A stretch of DNA of 20,985 nt, taken from assembly GCA_050742415.1 (NCBI GenBank), contig JBOGIF010000150.1, positions 1 to 20,985 of the forward strand. Reading direction: 5' to 3'. This DNA is from JBOGIF01 sp050742415 (GTDB lineage: Bacteria; Actinomycetota; Acidimicrobiia; Acidimicrobiales; AC-14). A program made the position numbers and the translations under genes. Positions within the stretch are counted from its first letter, which is position 1; every line of letters starts with the position of its first letter. This document shows, in pieces, positions 1 through 7,054 of the stretch. The notes under the pieces are model-generated. The model was not told where the DNA came from, searched no databases, and saw only the letters and a program-made list of their open reading frames with translations.

Positions 1-138
1 TCTGCGCGCCACCTCGGGTGGCTGCGCGACGAGCTCGGCGACCGTTTCGTCGGCGGCGTCGTCCTTCACACCGGTCCGACGGCGTTCGCGCTCGGCAAGC
101 GGATCACCGCCGCGCCGATCAGCACGCTGTGGGCGTGA
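1..138 (+). CDS. C-terminal end of a DUF4143-type AAA ATPase (partial)
   Basis: The first 46 codons are open from the window edge and end at a TGA at 136-138. The peptide contains LGDRFVGGVVLHTG and ends ITAAPISTLWA. This matches the C-terminal DUF4143 part of the large family of ATP-binding proteins (N-terminal AAA domain, C-terminal nuclease-like DUF4143), which commonly ends in a similar 'P[VI]S.LW' tail. The ATPase domain lies outside the window, so Walker motifs cannot be checked. The biological role of these proteins is poorly defined. The family call rests on one short tail and is moderately sure. Confidence 0.6.
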   Translation, partial: SARHLGWLRDELGDRFVGGVVLHTGPTAFALGKRITAAPISTLWA

Positions 139-431
139 CGCCGGTGGCGTCGTGCGAGTAACTATCGCGAGGAGCACGCGGAGGGATCGGTTCCGGCGAA
201 GTTGCCCATCGATCGCCCGGCGAGTGGCTGCGAGAGTGTTGGTGCGGCGGCCCCGGTCGGAGCTGGGGGGACCCCGGAGACCCGTCCTGCCGTGCGGTCC
301 CGTCTCCAATCGACTCGGGGGGAACAGGTCAACCTGCTCAGGCTGGCTACGGGAGGTCGACGCAGGATGATGAAGTCCCCCCGTCGCCTCCGCCTCCGCA
401 CCCATTCGGATCGTCCTGGCGGTCGCTCAAG
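139..431. other. Intergenic leader upstream of the sigma factor; possibly structured
   Basis: No convincing gene is seen in these 293 bases; the short open frames on both strands lack recognisable motifs. The stretch is rich in G-runs and short inverted repeats, for example gctggggggacccc near 260-274 and caggtcaacctg near 326-337. This may be a structured 5' leader of the sigma-factor transcript. There is a faint resemblance to c-di-AMP (ydaO-type) riboswitch cores, but this is not established. Confidence 0.3.
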
Positions 432-1043
432 GTGGTGGTGTCTGAGGTCGATGTAGCCGAGATGAGCCATGGTCGTCGCGAGGACGCGAGGATCGGGCCA
501 GGCTTCGACACCCTCCTGGCGGCGGCTCAATCTGGGGCGGCATGGGCCCTGGAGCGCCTCTACCAAGCCCTGGCCCCGGCCGTCGCCGGGTACCTCAGGG
601 TGCAGGGCGTGGCCGATCCCGACGACCTCACCAACGAGGTTTTCCTCGGGGTTCTGACCAGGATCGGGTCCTTCTCCGGCGACGAGGACCAGTTCCGGTC
701 CTGGTTGTTCACCATCGCCCACTCCCGCCTGGTCGACGAACGTCGGTGGGTCGGTCGGCGTCCGATGCTGGGCGACCAGGAACCACAGGACTCTGCTGGC
801 CTGGCCGGTGGCGACGCCGAGGACGAGGCCCTGCGGCGCCTCAGCGACGAGCGGGTGCGCGCGCTCTGCGAACGACTGGTACCCGACCAGCGAGACGTCC
901 TGGTGCTGCGCCTGATGGTCGGTCTCAGCATCGAGGCCATCGCCGGCGCTCTTGGAAAGTCCGAGGGTGCGGTCAAGTCTCTGCAGCATCGAGGGCTGGC
1001 CAACCTGCACAAGATCCTCGAACGAGAGGCCGTATCGCTATGA
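432..1043 (+). CDS. ECF-type RNA polymerase sigma factor
   Basis: A 203-residue sigma-70 family protein of normal ECF length. Region sigma-2 spans about residues 25-105, with DPDDLTNEVFLGVL and FRSWLFTIAHSRLVDERR. Region sigma-4 spans about 145-200, with a helix-turn-helix around LSIEAIAGALGKSEGAVKSL. It would direct RNA polymerase to a small set of promoters. Its stop overlaps the next start (ATGA, 1040-1043), so the two genes are translationally coupled, and the partner is probably its anti-sigma factor. The start is uncertain: GTGs at 432, 435 and 438 and an ATG at 462 are in frame, and none has a strong Shine-Dalgarno sequence. The signal it answers to cannot be read from the sequence. 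Confidence 0.85.
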   Translation: MVVSEVDVAEMSHGRREDARIGPGFDTLLAAAQSGAAWALERLYQALAPAVAGYLRVQGVADPDDLTNEVFLGVLTRIGSFSGDEDQFRSWLFTIAHSRLVDERRWVGRRPMLGDQEPQDSAGLAGGDAEDEALRRLSDERVRALCERLVPDQRDVLVLRLMVGLSIEAIAGALGKSEGAVKSLQHRGLANLHKILEREAVSL

Positions 1044-1924
1044 GCCACTTCGACGGTGACTCCTACGAGATGCCCATTCCCCCTCTCGACGATCGAGCCC
1101 TAGAGGCCGTGCGTGGCGGATCCAGCTCGGCTGGCGAGGGCTTCGCCTGGCTGGGTGCTTTCGTCGAGGACCTGGGAGCGGTCGCAACCAGGCCGGTGCC
1201 GGTGCTGCGACCGGCACTGGCCACCCTGTTGGCCGAGGGCATCTCCACCGAGAAGAGCGACCTGTCGGCGACGGCAGCAAGCAACGTCACCGGGCCTGCA
1301 CCGCAGGCGGCCGGACTACCGAAGTGGAGGAGAAGGATGTTGATCAGCGAACTGCTCTCAGGGCTGGCCGCCAAGCTGGCCGGGCTGGGCATGGCCGCCA
1401 AGGCCGGTATGGGTCTCAGCCTGGCTGCCGCCAGCGTCACCGCCGCCGGGGCTACCGGCGTGCTCCCCGGTGCCGCCCAGCACGCGGTGGCCACCGTGGT
1501 GTCCACCGCCACTCCGTTCACGTTCCCCGACCACGCCAGCGCCAGCGCCGAGATCGGCGCCACGGTGAGCGGCGACGCCACTGGGGCGACTGACGCCAAG
1601 GTGGGAGTCGATGGCAAGGCCGTCAGCGACGCGGCCAAGGCCCACGGCGACGCCGAGGGCAATGCCCACTCGGGCGTCACCGGGCTGGACAGGGCCAACC
1701 AGACCCCGGCTGCGGGCCACGTGCCCACCAGCGTGCCCAAGCCGGCCGAGCCTGGCTCGGTGACCGGCCTGGATCGGGCCAACGAGACGCCCGCTGCCGG
1801 ACATGTCCCTACGTCCGTGCCCGCTTCGGACGACGCCAGCTCGCAGGGATCGACTGGCGTTGACCACGCCAACCAGACGCCGGCCGCCGACCACATCCCG
1901 GCCAACGTTCCCGGTCGCCCGTAA
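1040..1924 (+). CDS. Probable anti-sigma factor / membrane protein with three C-terminal repeats
   Basis: A 294-residue protein. The ATG at 1040 overlaps the sigma-factor stop. The acidic N-terminus has LDDRALEAVRGG (about residues 16-27), like the short sigma-binding heads of actinobacterial RsdA-type anti-sigma factors. A basic patch (KWRRR, 95-99) leads into an Ala/Gly/Leu-rich hydrophobic segment at about 105-142 that could cross the membrane once. The rest is Ala/Asp/Ser/Gly-rich. Three repeats start at residues 213, 241 and 271, each about 21 residues with the core GLDRAN.TPAAGHVP (diverged to GVDHAN in the third). The gene order and overlap argue for anti-sigma function. No zinc-binding ZAS motif (HxxxCxxC) is present, so the mechanism would differ from that group. 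The anti-sigma role is inference. Confidence 0.6.
   Translation: MSHFDGDSYEMPIPPLDDRALEAVRGGSSSAGEGFAWLGAFVEDLGAVATRPVPVLRPALATLLAEGISTEKSDLSATAASNVTGPAPQAAGLPKWRRRMLISELLSGLAAKLAGLGMAAKAGMGLSLAAASVTAAGATGVLPGAAQHAVATVVSTATPFTFPDHASASAEIGATVSGDATGATDAKVGVDGKAVSDAAKAHGDAEGNAHSGVTGLDRANQTPAAGHVPTSVPKPAEPGSVTGLDRANETPAAGHVPTSVPASDDASSQGSTGVDHANQTPAADHIPANVPGRP
1676..1912 (+). repeat. Three in-frame protein repeats (GLDRAN/TPAAGHVP)
   Basis: Three copies of a 21-codon unit lie at 1676-1738, 1760-1822 and 1850-1912, in the 3' part of the putative anti-sigma gene. Spacing is 28 and 30 codons. Copies 1 and 2 differ at only one residue (Q/E); copy 3 is more diverged. Linkers between units are Pro/Ser/Asp-rich. 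Confidence 0.85.
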
Positions 1925-1950
1925 CGGCATGTCGGTGAGCCGTTTCCTTC
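1923..1950 (+). terminator. Possible weak terminator after the sigma/anti-sigma pair
   Basis: The arms aacggc (1923-1928) and gccgtt (1939-1944) can form a 6-bp stem overlapping the TAA stop, followed by a pyrimidine-rich tccttc. The stem is short and there is no true U-run, so this is weak. Confidence 0.3.
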
Positions 1951-2303
1951 TGGGTGGGTTCCTGCCGGGGCGCTGAGAAGTAGCAGGTGCCCGGGCGTTC
2001 GCCGTCACCGACGATCTCGGCCTCTCCATCTATGCCTGGCTCATCGACCACTTCTCGCCCAAGCGCGGTCATGGAAGCGTCGAGGTCGGCCGCCTCTCGC
2101 CGTGCTCAACGTGCGCCTCGGCCTTGGCTACCACCAGGTGGACGCGTTATTCATCGAAGGCCTGTAGGCGCGATCGTCTGAATGTACGGCACTTCGGGGG
2201 CGGTGGGTTGTGTCGTCCGAGCGGCAGTACGAATGAACCAACGACGGGAGTGTCGAGGAAGTCGTCTCGCCCGTCGGCCTCGGGTGCGGTGAAATCCCGC
2301 TGG
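1951..2303. other. Gene-poor stretch with possible degraded coding sequence
   Basis: No intact gene is seen. The + strand reads sensibly in two frames, as if coding sequence had been broken. One frame from about 1988 contains DDLGLSIYAWLIDHF. A different frame from about 2099 gives a peptide ending GYHQVDALFIEGL and stopping at TAG 2165-2167. Codon choice is GC-ending in these pieces. I cannot assign a family. It may be the scar of a lost gene next to the start of the ECF42 module. Confidence 0.3.
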
Positions 2304-2306
2304 CGA

Positions 2307-2333
2307 TGTCGGGAATGCGGAGCCAGCTCCGTC
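2307..2333 (+). promoter_or_regulatory. Probable ECF42-type promoter of the + strand DGPF/sigma module
   Basis: TGTCGG (2307-2312) and CGTC (2330-2333) are separated by 17 bases. ECF42 sigma factors are reported to use TGTCGA at -35 and CGA/TC at -10. The same element, with a perfect TGTCGA and the same 17-base spacer, precedes the second module copy (8688-8714), and sequence similarity between the copies begins just here. This suggests autoregulation of the module by its own sigma factor. Confidence 0.55.
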
Positions 2334-2383
2334 CCAGAGTGGACGCGGCCACCGGGGCCGCCGTCACACACAAGGAGAACACG

Positions 2384-2791
2384 ATGGCCAAGTATCTGTT
2401 GCTCAAGCACTACCGAGGCGCGCCGGCATCGGTCAATGACGTCCCGATGGACCGGTGGACGCCCGACGAGGTCGACGCGCACATCCAGTTCATGCACGAC
2501 TTCGCAGCCCGACTCGAGGGCACCGGTGAGTTCGTGGACGGACAAGCGCTGTCGCCCGACGGCGTCTGGGTCCGTTCCGCCGGCGAAGGGCGACCGCCGG
2601 TGACCGACGGCCCGTTCGCCGAGACGAAGGACTTGATCGCTGGCTGGATGGTGATCGACGTCGACAGCTACGAGCGAGCGATCGAGCTCGCAGGGCGGTT
2701 GTCGGCAGCGCCCGGGGCTGGCGGCGAGCCCATCCACGAATGGCTGGAAGTCCGACCCTTCCTCGCAGCGCCGCCCACCGTCACCGAGTGA
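2384..2791 (+). CDS. DGPF-domain (YCII-related) protein, ECF42 partner, copy 1
   Basis: A 135-residue YCII/DGPF family protein of typical length. The signature is TDGPFAETKD at about residues 75-84, and the family's 'MAKYLLLKHYRG' opening strand is present. The ATG at 2384 is chosen because AAGGAG (2372-2377) sits 6 bases upstream; the in-frame ATG at 2306 lies in the promoter. Its TGA overlaps the GTG of the sigma gene (GTGA, 2788-2791). DGPF proteins are the regular genomic partners of ECF42 sigma factors; their biochemical function is not well established. Copy 2 (8230-8637, minus strand) is identical at 127 of 135 positions. Confidence 0.9.
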   Translation: MAKYLLLKHYRGAPASVNDVPMDRWTPDEVDAHIQFMHDFAARLEGTGEFVDGQALSPDGVWVRSAGEGRPPVTDGPFAETKDLIAGWMVIDVDSYERAIELAGRLSAAPGAGGEPIHEWLEVRPFLAAPPTVTE

Positions 2792-3942
2792 CCGTGGACG
2801 ACGTCGAGCTGCGTCAGCTCGTCCCGGAGGTGTTGAGCGTCCTAGTCCGTCGCGGCGCAGACTTCGCGACGGCCGAGGACGCCGTGCAAGAAGCGCTCAT
2901 CCGGGCGCTCTCCGCATGGGAAGCCGAACTGCCCTCCGATCCCAAGGGATGGCTGATCACGGTCGCCTGGAGAACTTTCCTCGACATGTCACGGTCGGAT
3001 GCGGCGCGTCGCGACCGAGAGGCTCGAGTAGAAACCGAGCCGCCGCCTGGTCCCCCGCCGAGCGCCGACGACACCCTGCACCTCTACTTCCTGTGCGCTC
3101 ACCCCGCCCTGACATCGTCGTCAGCGGTCGCGTTGACCCTACGGGCCGTCGGCGGCCTCACGACGCGCCAGATCGCGCTCGCCTACCTCGTGCCCGAGAG
3201 CACCATGGCGCAGCGCATCACCCGCGCCAAGCGCATAGTCGGCCGGACCGGTCCTGATCGACCCGGCGACGTGCACACGGTGATGCGGGTGCTGTACCTC
3301 GTCTTCAACGAGGGCTACTCGGGCGATGTCGATCTCGCAGCCGAGGCAATCCGACTCACCCGGCAACTCGCGGCATTGGTGGACGACCCCGAGGTCGACG
3401 GCCTGCTCGCCCTGATGTTGCTGCACCACGCGCGCCGCCGTAGCCGCACTCGCCCGGACGGAGGGATTGTGCCGCTCGCCGAGCAGGACCGGAGCCACTG
3501 GGACACCAGCCTCATCGCCGAGGGAGTCACGATCGCGCAAGCCGCCCTCGCGCGTGATCAGCTCGGCGAGTACCAGGCTCAAGCAGCGATCGCCGCGCTC
3601 CACGCCGACGCTCCGCGCTTCGAGGACACCGACTGGGTCCAGATCGTCGAGTGGTACGACGAGCTACTCCGCCTTACCGACACCCCGATCGTCCGACTCA
3701 ACCGTGCGGTCGCGGTCGGCGAAGTGGACGGCGCCCGCGCAGGGCTGGCCGCACTGGCTGACGTCGACGACCGCATCCCGCGGCGCGAAGCGGCCGCCGC
3801 GTATCTTCACGAGAAGAACGGCGATCTCGAACTTGCTGCCCGCCTCTACGCCGACGCAGCCCGCAACGCACCGAACCTCGCAGAACGCGACCATCAGATC
3901 CGCGAGGCGGCGCGACTCAACGAGATGCTGCGCCACCAGTGA
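2788..3942 (+). CDS. ECF42-group RNA polymerase sigma factor with TPR-like C-terminal extension, copy 1 (full length)
   Basis: A 384-residue protein from the GTG overlapping the DGPF gene stop. Sigma-2 covers about residues 10-75 (AEDAVQEALIRALSAW, GWLITVAWRTFLDMSRS). Sigma-4 covers about 105-165 (LTTRQIALAYLVPESTMAQRITRAK). A long C-terminal helical extension of about 200 residues (DUF6596/TPR-like) contains FNEGYSGDVDLAAEAIRLTRQL, LIAEGVTIAQAAL and a final helix ending RLNEMLRHQ. This layout and the DGPF partner are diagnostic of ECF42. The extension is thought to be needed for activity in place of an anti-sigma factor. It is probably autoregulated through the promoter at 2307-2333. The only full-length copy in the window. 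Confidence 0.92.
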   Translation: MTVDDVELRQLVPEVLSVLVRRGADFATAEDAVQEALIRALSAWEAELPSDPKGWLITVAWRTFLDMSRSDAARRDREARVETEPPPGPPPSADDTLHLYFLCAHPALTSSSAVALTLRAVGGLTTRQIALAYLVPESTMAQRITRAKRIVGRTGPDRPGDVHTVMRVLYLVFNEGYSGDVDLAAEAIRLTRQLAALVDDPEVDGLLALMLLHHARRRSRTRPDGGIVPLAEQDRSHWDTSLIAEGVTIAQAALARDQLGEYQAQAAIAALHADAPRFEDTDWVQIVEWYDELLRLTDTPIVRLNRAVAVGEVDGARAGLAALADVDDRIPRREAAAAYLHEKNGDLELAARLYADAARNAPNLAERDHQIREAARLNEMLRHQ

Positions 3943-3975
3943 TGACCGTGGTCAGGCGACGGAAGCCCTGTCCCA

Positions 3976-3993
3976 CACCGCCGGTTGGCGGTG
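3976..3993 (+). terminator. Hairpin downstream of ECF42 copy 1
   Basis: The arms caccgcc (3976-3982) and ggcggtg (3987-3993) give a 7-bp GC-rich stem with a ggtt loop, 34 bases after the sigma-factor stop. No U-run follows, so termination is possible but not certain. Confidence 0.35.
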
Positions 3994-4054
3994 ACATGGC
4001 GGCCGCGATGTACGGCGTCCGGCCCTCTGTCTCACATGACCAGGAGGATTCCTC

Positions 4055-4083
4055 TACTCCGAACCGACTTACTCCGAACCGAC
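4055..4083. repeat. 15-bp tandem duplication at the 3' end of the SCO6745-family gene
   Basis: The 14-base string tactccgaaccgac occurs at 4055-4068 and again at 4070-4083, period 15. The second copy covers the stop codon (4069-4071) and last codons of the minus-strand gene, so the first copy is an extra downstream piece. It looks like a small slippage or repair scar. Confidence 0.8.
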
Positions 4084-4896
4084 AGCGACGAGGACTGCGG
4101 CGAGGGGCTCGAGGTCTTCGACGAGCCGGCCGAGCTCGTCCGGCTCGAGAATGTCGTAGGCCGGGGCGGCGAGATCGTCGGTGAGCGATTCGACCCGTTC
4201 CTTGGTTTGCCGACCGGCGGCGGTGAGCCAGCCGTCGGCGCCGATGAGGGCGCGGGCGCGCATCCCGTCCAGGACCGCTGCCAGCTGGGCCCGGGGAAGG
4301 TGGGATACCCGGCCGAACTTCTCCGCCGCCATGCCCTCGGAGAGCGCGTGCAGGACGTGTGCCTCCGTCCCGGCGATGCCCAGGGTCAGGAGTGCGGCGA
4401 CGTGGCCGTCGCCGCGGTGCTCACGGAGCAGGTTGGCGCCGTGCCAGAGCCGCGCCACCGGTTCTGTCGGCAGGGGCAGCGTCCGGACCGCGGCGAAGAG
4501 GGCCCGTCCATCCGTCCGGGCGCTCGTCCCGGCCTTGGTGAGCAGGTCGGCAGCACGGGCGACGCCGGGGGTGTCGGCGAGATCACCGAGGATCCGCCGC
4601 AGCGCGGCGACAGAGCCCTGCTCTCGCGCCGCGATGGCGGACTCGGGCGTGACCATGTCCCAGACGCGCGGGATGTGGCGGGCGACCTCGCCGTCGGCGA
4701 AGTTGTAGAACAGCGCGTGGACCACCGCAGCCGGCACGTCGCGACCCAAGGGCGCGGCCCTTCCCGCGAAGTAGGCGTCCCAGATGTTGCGGAGGCCGAG
4801 CGCCATGACCGCTCCGGTCGGTTCGTCGGCCATGTAGGTGACGACCGCGACGGGCTCGACCAGCTGGAAGAGGCGGCGGGCCACGGACTCCGTCAT
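4069..4896 (-). CDS. SCO6745-family protein (helix-turn-helix-like, SalK type)
   Basis: A 275-residue protein, the usual length for this actinobacterial family. It opens ARRLFQLVEPVAVVTYMADE, and has LFYNFADGEVARHIPRVWDM around residues 62-81 and LWHGANLLREHRGDGHVAAL around 148-167, all typical of the family. A C-terminal region (about 195-240) resembles a winged-helix segment. Some relatives sit in secondary-metabolite clusters, but the biochemical role is unknown. The TACGGT box at 4903-4908 lies 6 bases before the ATG, so the mRNA may be leaderless. The gene faces the ECF42 module tail to tail, with the 15-bp tandem duplication at its 3' end. Confidence 0.82.
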   Translation of the reverse strand: MTESVARRLFQLVEPVAVVTYMADEPTGAVMALGLRNIWDAYFAGRAAPLGRDVPAAVVHALFYNFADGEVARHIPRVWDMVTPESAIAAREQGSVAALRRILGDLADTPGVARAADLLTKAGTSARTDGRALFAAVRTLPLPTEPVARLWHGANLLREHRGDGHVAALLTLGIAGTEAHVLHALSEGMAAEKFGRVSHLPRAQLAAVLDGMRARALIGADGWLTAAGRQTKERVESLTDDLAAPAYDILEPDELGRLVEDLEPLAAVLVAVGSE

Positions 4897-4902
4897 TTGC
4901 CG

Positions 4903-4908
4903 ACCGTA
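4903..4908 (-). promoter_or_regulatory. -10 box for a leaderless SCO6745-family gene
   Basis: TACGGT (TAnnnT) on the minus strand ends 6 bases before the ATG at 4896, a spacing that places transcription start at or next to the start codon. No Shine-Dalgarno sequence is present. Confidence 0.4.
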
Positions 4909-5020
4909 CCGCTATGAGCTGCGGCGTGCCCGCGGCTTGCCCACGGGGCGGACCTTGCAGGTGATCGCCCGCCCACAGACGCCGGCGTAACCGTCGCGTC
5001 TCATCATGCCCGTGTCCGAG

Positions 5021-5455
5021 TCAGCCTCTACCGAAGTCCGGGAGCACCAGGCCGCCGTCGGCGTCGAGTGTGAAGCCGGGGTTGTGACCTACCTCCCAAA
5101 GATGACCGTCGGGGTCGGCGAAGTACCCGGCGTATCCGCCATAGAAGGTCGCGCGAGCGGGAGCGGTGATGACCGCTCCGGCCCGTGCCGCCAAGGACAG
5201 GACCTCCTCGACGTCGGCCCGCGTGCGAACGTTGTGGGCCAACGCCACCCCGGCGAACCGATCGGTGCCCGAGTCGTCGATACCGGCGTCCAGAGCGAGC
5301 TTCTCGCGTCCCCAGAGAACGAGGGCTAGGCCGCCGAGTTGGAAGAACACGGTTTCTTCGACCTCCTGCCCGTGCCAACCCAACGCCTCATAGAACGCCC
5401 GCGAGCGGGTGACGTCGGCGACGCCGAGTGTGATCAGGCTGATTCGCTGTTCCAC
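5021..5455 (-). CDS. VOC (glyoxalase/dioxygenase) superfamily protein
   Basis: A 144-residue protein from the GTG at 5455. It has the paired beta-alpha-beta-beta-beta layout of the VOC fold: ISLITLGVADVTRSRAFYEALGW at the N-terminus, FFQLGGLALVLWGRE in the middle, and YAGYFADPDGHLWEVGHNP near the C-terminus with the metal-site glutamate in 'WEV'. Such proteins bind or modify small molecules (glyoxalase, antibiotic-binding or dioxygenase-like); the substrate cannot be told. The frame stays open upstream to 5557, but the added residues look non-coding and the GTG fits family alignments. No strong Shine-Dalgarno sequence is seen. DUF-like VOC proteins often accompany DGPF/ECF genes, but here it lies between the two copies and may be incidental. 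Confidence 0.8.
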   Translation of the reverse strand: MEQRISLITLGVADVTRSRAFYEALGWHGQEVEETVFFQLGGLALVLWGREKLALDAGIDDSGTDRFAGVALAHNVRTRADVEEVLSLAARAGAVITAPARATFYGGYAGYFADPDGHLWEVGHNPGFTLDADGGLVLPDFGRG

Positions 5456-5576
5456 GAGATCGAAGGTAGACGCTTTCCCGGAGTTGGACCCGTCGCCCCA
5501 AGCACTCCCGGGAGCCCGGCATATAGGGTGCCACCAACCGCCGGCTCGGGGACGCATCAGCGAGCGCCCGATAGCC

Positions 5577-5621
5577 GGCGGGACCGAGCGTTACCTTTGC
5601 CCAATATCGCCCGGTCCCGCC
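5577..5621. repeat. Inverted repeat next to the integrase remnant
   Basis: The 10-bp perfect arms ggcgggaccg (5577-5586) and cggtcccgcc (5612-5621) are separated by 25 bases of lower GC. It sits 8 bases beyond the stop of the integrase remnant. It may be a terminator stem or part of an old recombination site. Confidence 0.6.
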
Positions 5622-5628
5622 AGAGTGT

Positions 5629-5960
5629 TCACCGCGACGCGCCGGCGAGGAAGGCAGCGACGATGTAGGTGGCGTGCCGATCGAGTGACACGCGGGCTCG
5701 GCCGTAGCGCATCGTGGTGCGGGGATCAGCGTGACTGGCCGCTTCCTGTACGTCGCGCAGCGGCACTCCAGCGTCGAAACTGGTAGGGCGGCAGTGATGA
5801 AGCTGTGCCTCAGGCTGTGGGGGCTGATCGACTTGGCGATGCCCGCCCGTCGGGCCAGACGCTTGACCATGCGGTCCGCCGCGTAGCGATCCATCCGACC
5901 GCCCTTGGCCCCGAGGAACACTGGACCCGTTGTCCGGCGTCGCCGGTCAGCGAATAGTGC
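5629..5960 (-). pseudogene. Tyrosine recombinase/integrase remnant (catalytic domain, frameshifted)
   Basis: Reading the minus strand from about 5960, one frame gives GPVFLGAKGGRMDRYAADRM, RLARRAGI and SPHSLRHSFITAAL (the H-x-x-R box of tyrosine recombinases). The frame breaks at about 5775-5786, and a second frame continues DAGVPLRDVQEAASHADPRT and TMRYGRARVSLDRHATYIVA, ending AAFLAGASR with TGA at 5629-5631. The second frame supplies the late His (SHAD) and the nucleophile Tyr (MRY). The N-terminal half is missing: upstream sequence runs into the methyltransferase region. The gene is therefore truncated and frameshifted, a sign of past mobile-element activity in this stretch. The 5' boundary is approximate. 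Confidence 0.8.
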
Positions 5961-6002
5961 AGGACGGCCGACCTGCCCGCCGGCGGTGTGGGAACCTGAG
6001 CC

Positions 6003-6812
6003 ATGGAGCCGGCGCCGGACATCTACACCCACGGCTACCAGGAGGCGGTGCTGCGGGCGCACCGCTGGCGCACCGCGGCCAACTCCGCCGGCTACCTCCT
6101 CGCCCACATCGGCGCTGGCCAAAGGCTGCTCGACGTGGGGTGCGGCCCGGGAACCCTCACCTGCGACCTGGGCCGGGCGGTGGCGCCGGGCGAGGTCATT
6201 GGCGTCGACCTGTCCGCGGCCGTGGTGGCCGAGGCAGCCGCCCACGCCGCCGCACTCTCGGTCGCCAATGTTTCTTTCGTGGTCGGCGACTTCCGTTCCT
6301 GCGGCCTCGACCGGCAGTCCTTCGACGTGGTGCATGCCCACCAGGTCCTCCAACACCTCGCCGATCCTGTGGCGGCGCTGGCGGCCATGGCCGACCTCGT
6401 CCGGCCCGGAGGCCTGTTGGCGGCCCGTGACAGTGACTACTCGGCCTTGACTTGGTTCCCGGCCACCGAAGCACTCGATCGGTGGCGGGAGGTTTACCTG
6501 GCCGTTACCGGCCGGAACCTGGTGGAGGCCGACGCCGGCCGCTGGCTGCTGCGATGGGCGACCCTTGCCGGACTCTCGCGCCTGCAGTACTCGACATCGA
6601 CCTGGACTTTCGCCACACCCGCGGACCGCACGTGGTGGGCCTCCATCTGGGCGGCCCGCTGCGTCGACTCGTCCTTCGCCGAGCAGGCTGTCGCCTACGG
6701 CATCGCCACGGCTGACGAGATGGCGACGCTGGCCGAGGGCTGGAGGGCGTGGGCCATGGAACCCGAGGCCGTGCTGGTCATCCTGCACGGCGAGATCCTG
6801 GCCTGGCCGTGA
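6003..6812 (+). CDS. Class I SAM-dependent methyltransferase
   Basis: A 269-residue protein with a UbiE/Methyltransf_11-like Rossmann fold. Motif I is LLDVGCGPGT (residues 42-51), followed by the acidic end of strand 2 (EVIGVDLSAAVV), motif post-I near FVVGDFRSCGL, and LADLVRPGGLLAARDSDY. The C-terminal third is helical with several Trp (TWWASIWAARC), probably the substrate lid. The acceptor is unknown; the fold family acts on small molecules in the cytoplasm. ATG 6003 lacks a clear Shine-Dalgarno sequence. It follows the cut integrase remnant on the opposite strand, so it may have arrived with, or been joined to, the rearranged region. Confidence 0.88.
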   Translation: MEPAPDIYTHGYQEAVLRAHRWRTAANSAGYLLAHIGAGQRLLDVGCGPGTLTCDLGRAVAPGEVIGVDLSAAVVAEAAAHAAALSVANVSFVVGDFRSCGLDRQSFDVVHAHQVLQHLADPVAALAAMADLVRPGGLLAARDSDYSALTWFPATEALDRWREVYLAVTGRNLVEADAGRWLLRWATLAGLSRLQYSTSTWTFATPADRTWWASIWAARCVDSSFAEQAVAYGIATADEMATLAEGWRAWAMEPEAVLVILHGEILAWP

Positions 6813-7041
6813 ATGAGCCCCTGGCCTTGCGGACGCCAACCATCGGGGGAAGTGGCGCCTCGCGGCCGCGGTGAGGGGGCCAGCAGCTGTCCGGGTCGTT
6901 GCTCATCGGTGCCGATCGGGGTGGTCCGGCCGCCCTCGGGATCGGCAGACGCCGGGCTCTCGTGGCCCGTAAGCGAGCGTCGCCGTCGTGGCTTCCCTGA
7001 CGCTCCCAGGAAGGGTGACCTCGTGCTGACCGCACGGAAGT

Positions 7042-7047
7042 TATACT
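7042..7047 (+). promoter_or_regulatory. -10 box of a leaderless antitoxin gene
   Basis: TATACT lies exactly 7 bases before the ATG at 7055, the best -10 consensus in the window. Transcription would begin at or beside the start codon. No good -35 is visible at 17-base spacing. Confidence 0.5.
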
Positions 7048-7054
7048 GCTGGGT

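Noticed and set aside
162..1010. Minus-strand open frame opposite the ECF sigma factor
   Set aside because: The sigma-2 and sigma-4 motifs on the plus strand are unmistakable; the minus peptide shows no family features.
2251..2275. A second TGTCGA at 2251 as an additional ECF42 promoter
   Set aside because: The nearest CGTC is at 15-base spacing rather than 17, and the site is not conserved in copy 2.
5388..6839. 483-codon minus-strand open frame across the methyltransferase and integrase region
   Set aside because: Only its middle (about 5775-5960) is real integrase sequence. The rest is antisense to the methyltransferase or runs out of frame after the frameshift, so only the remnant is annotated.
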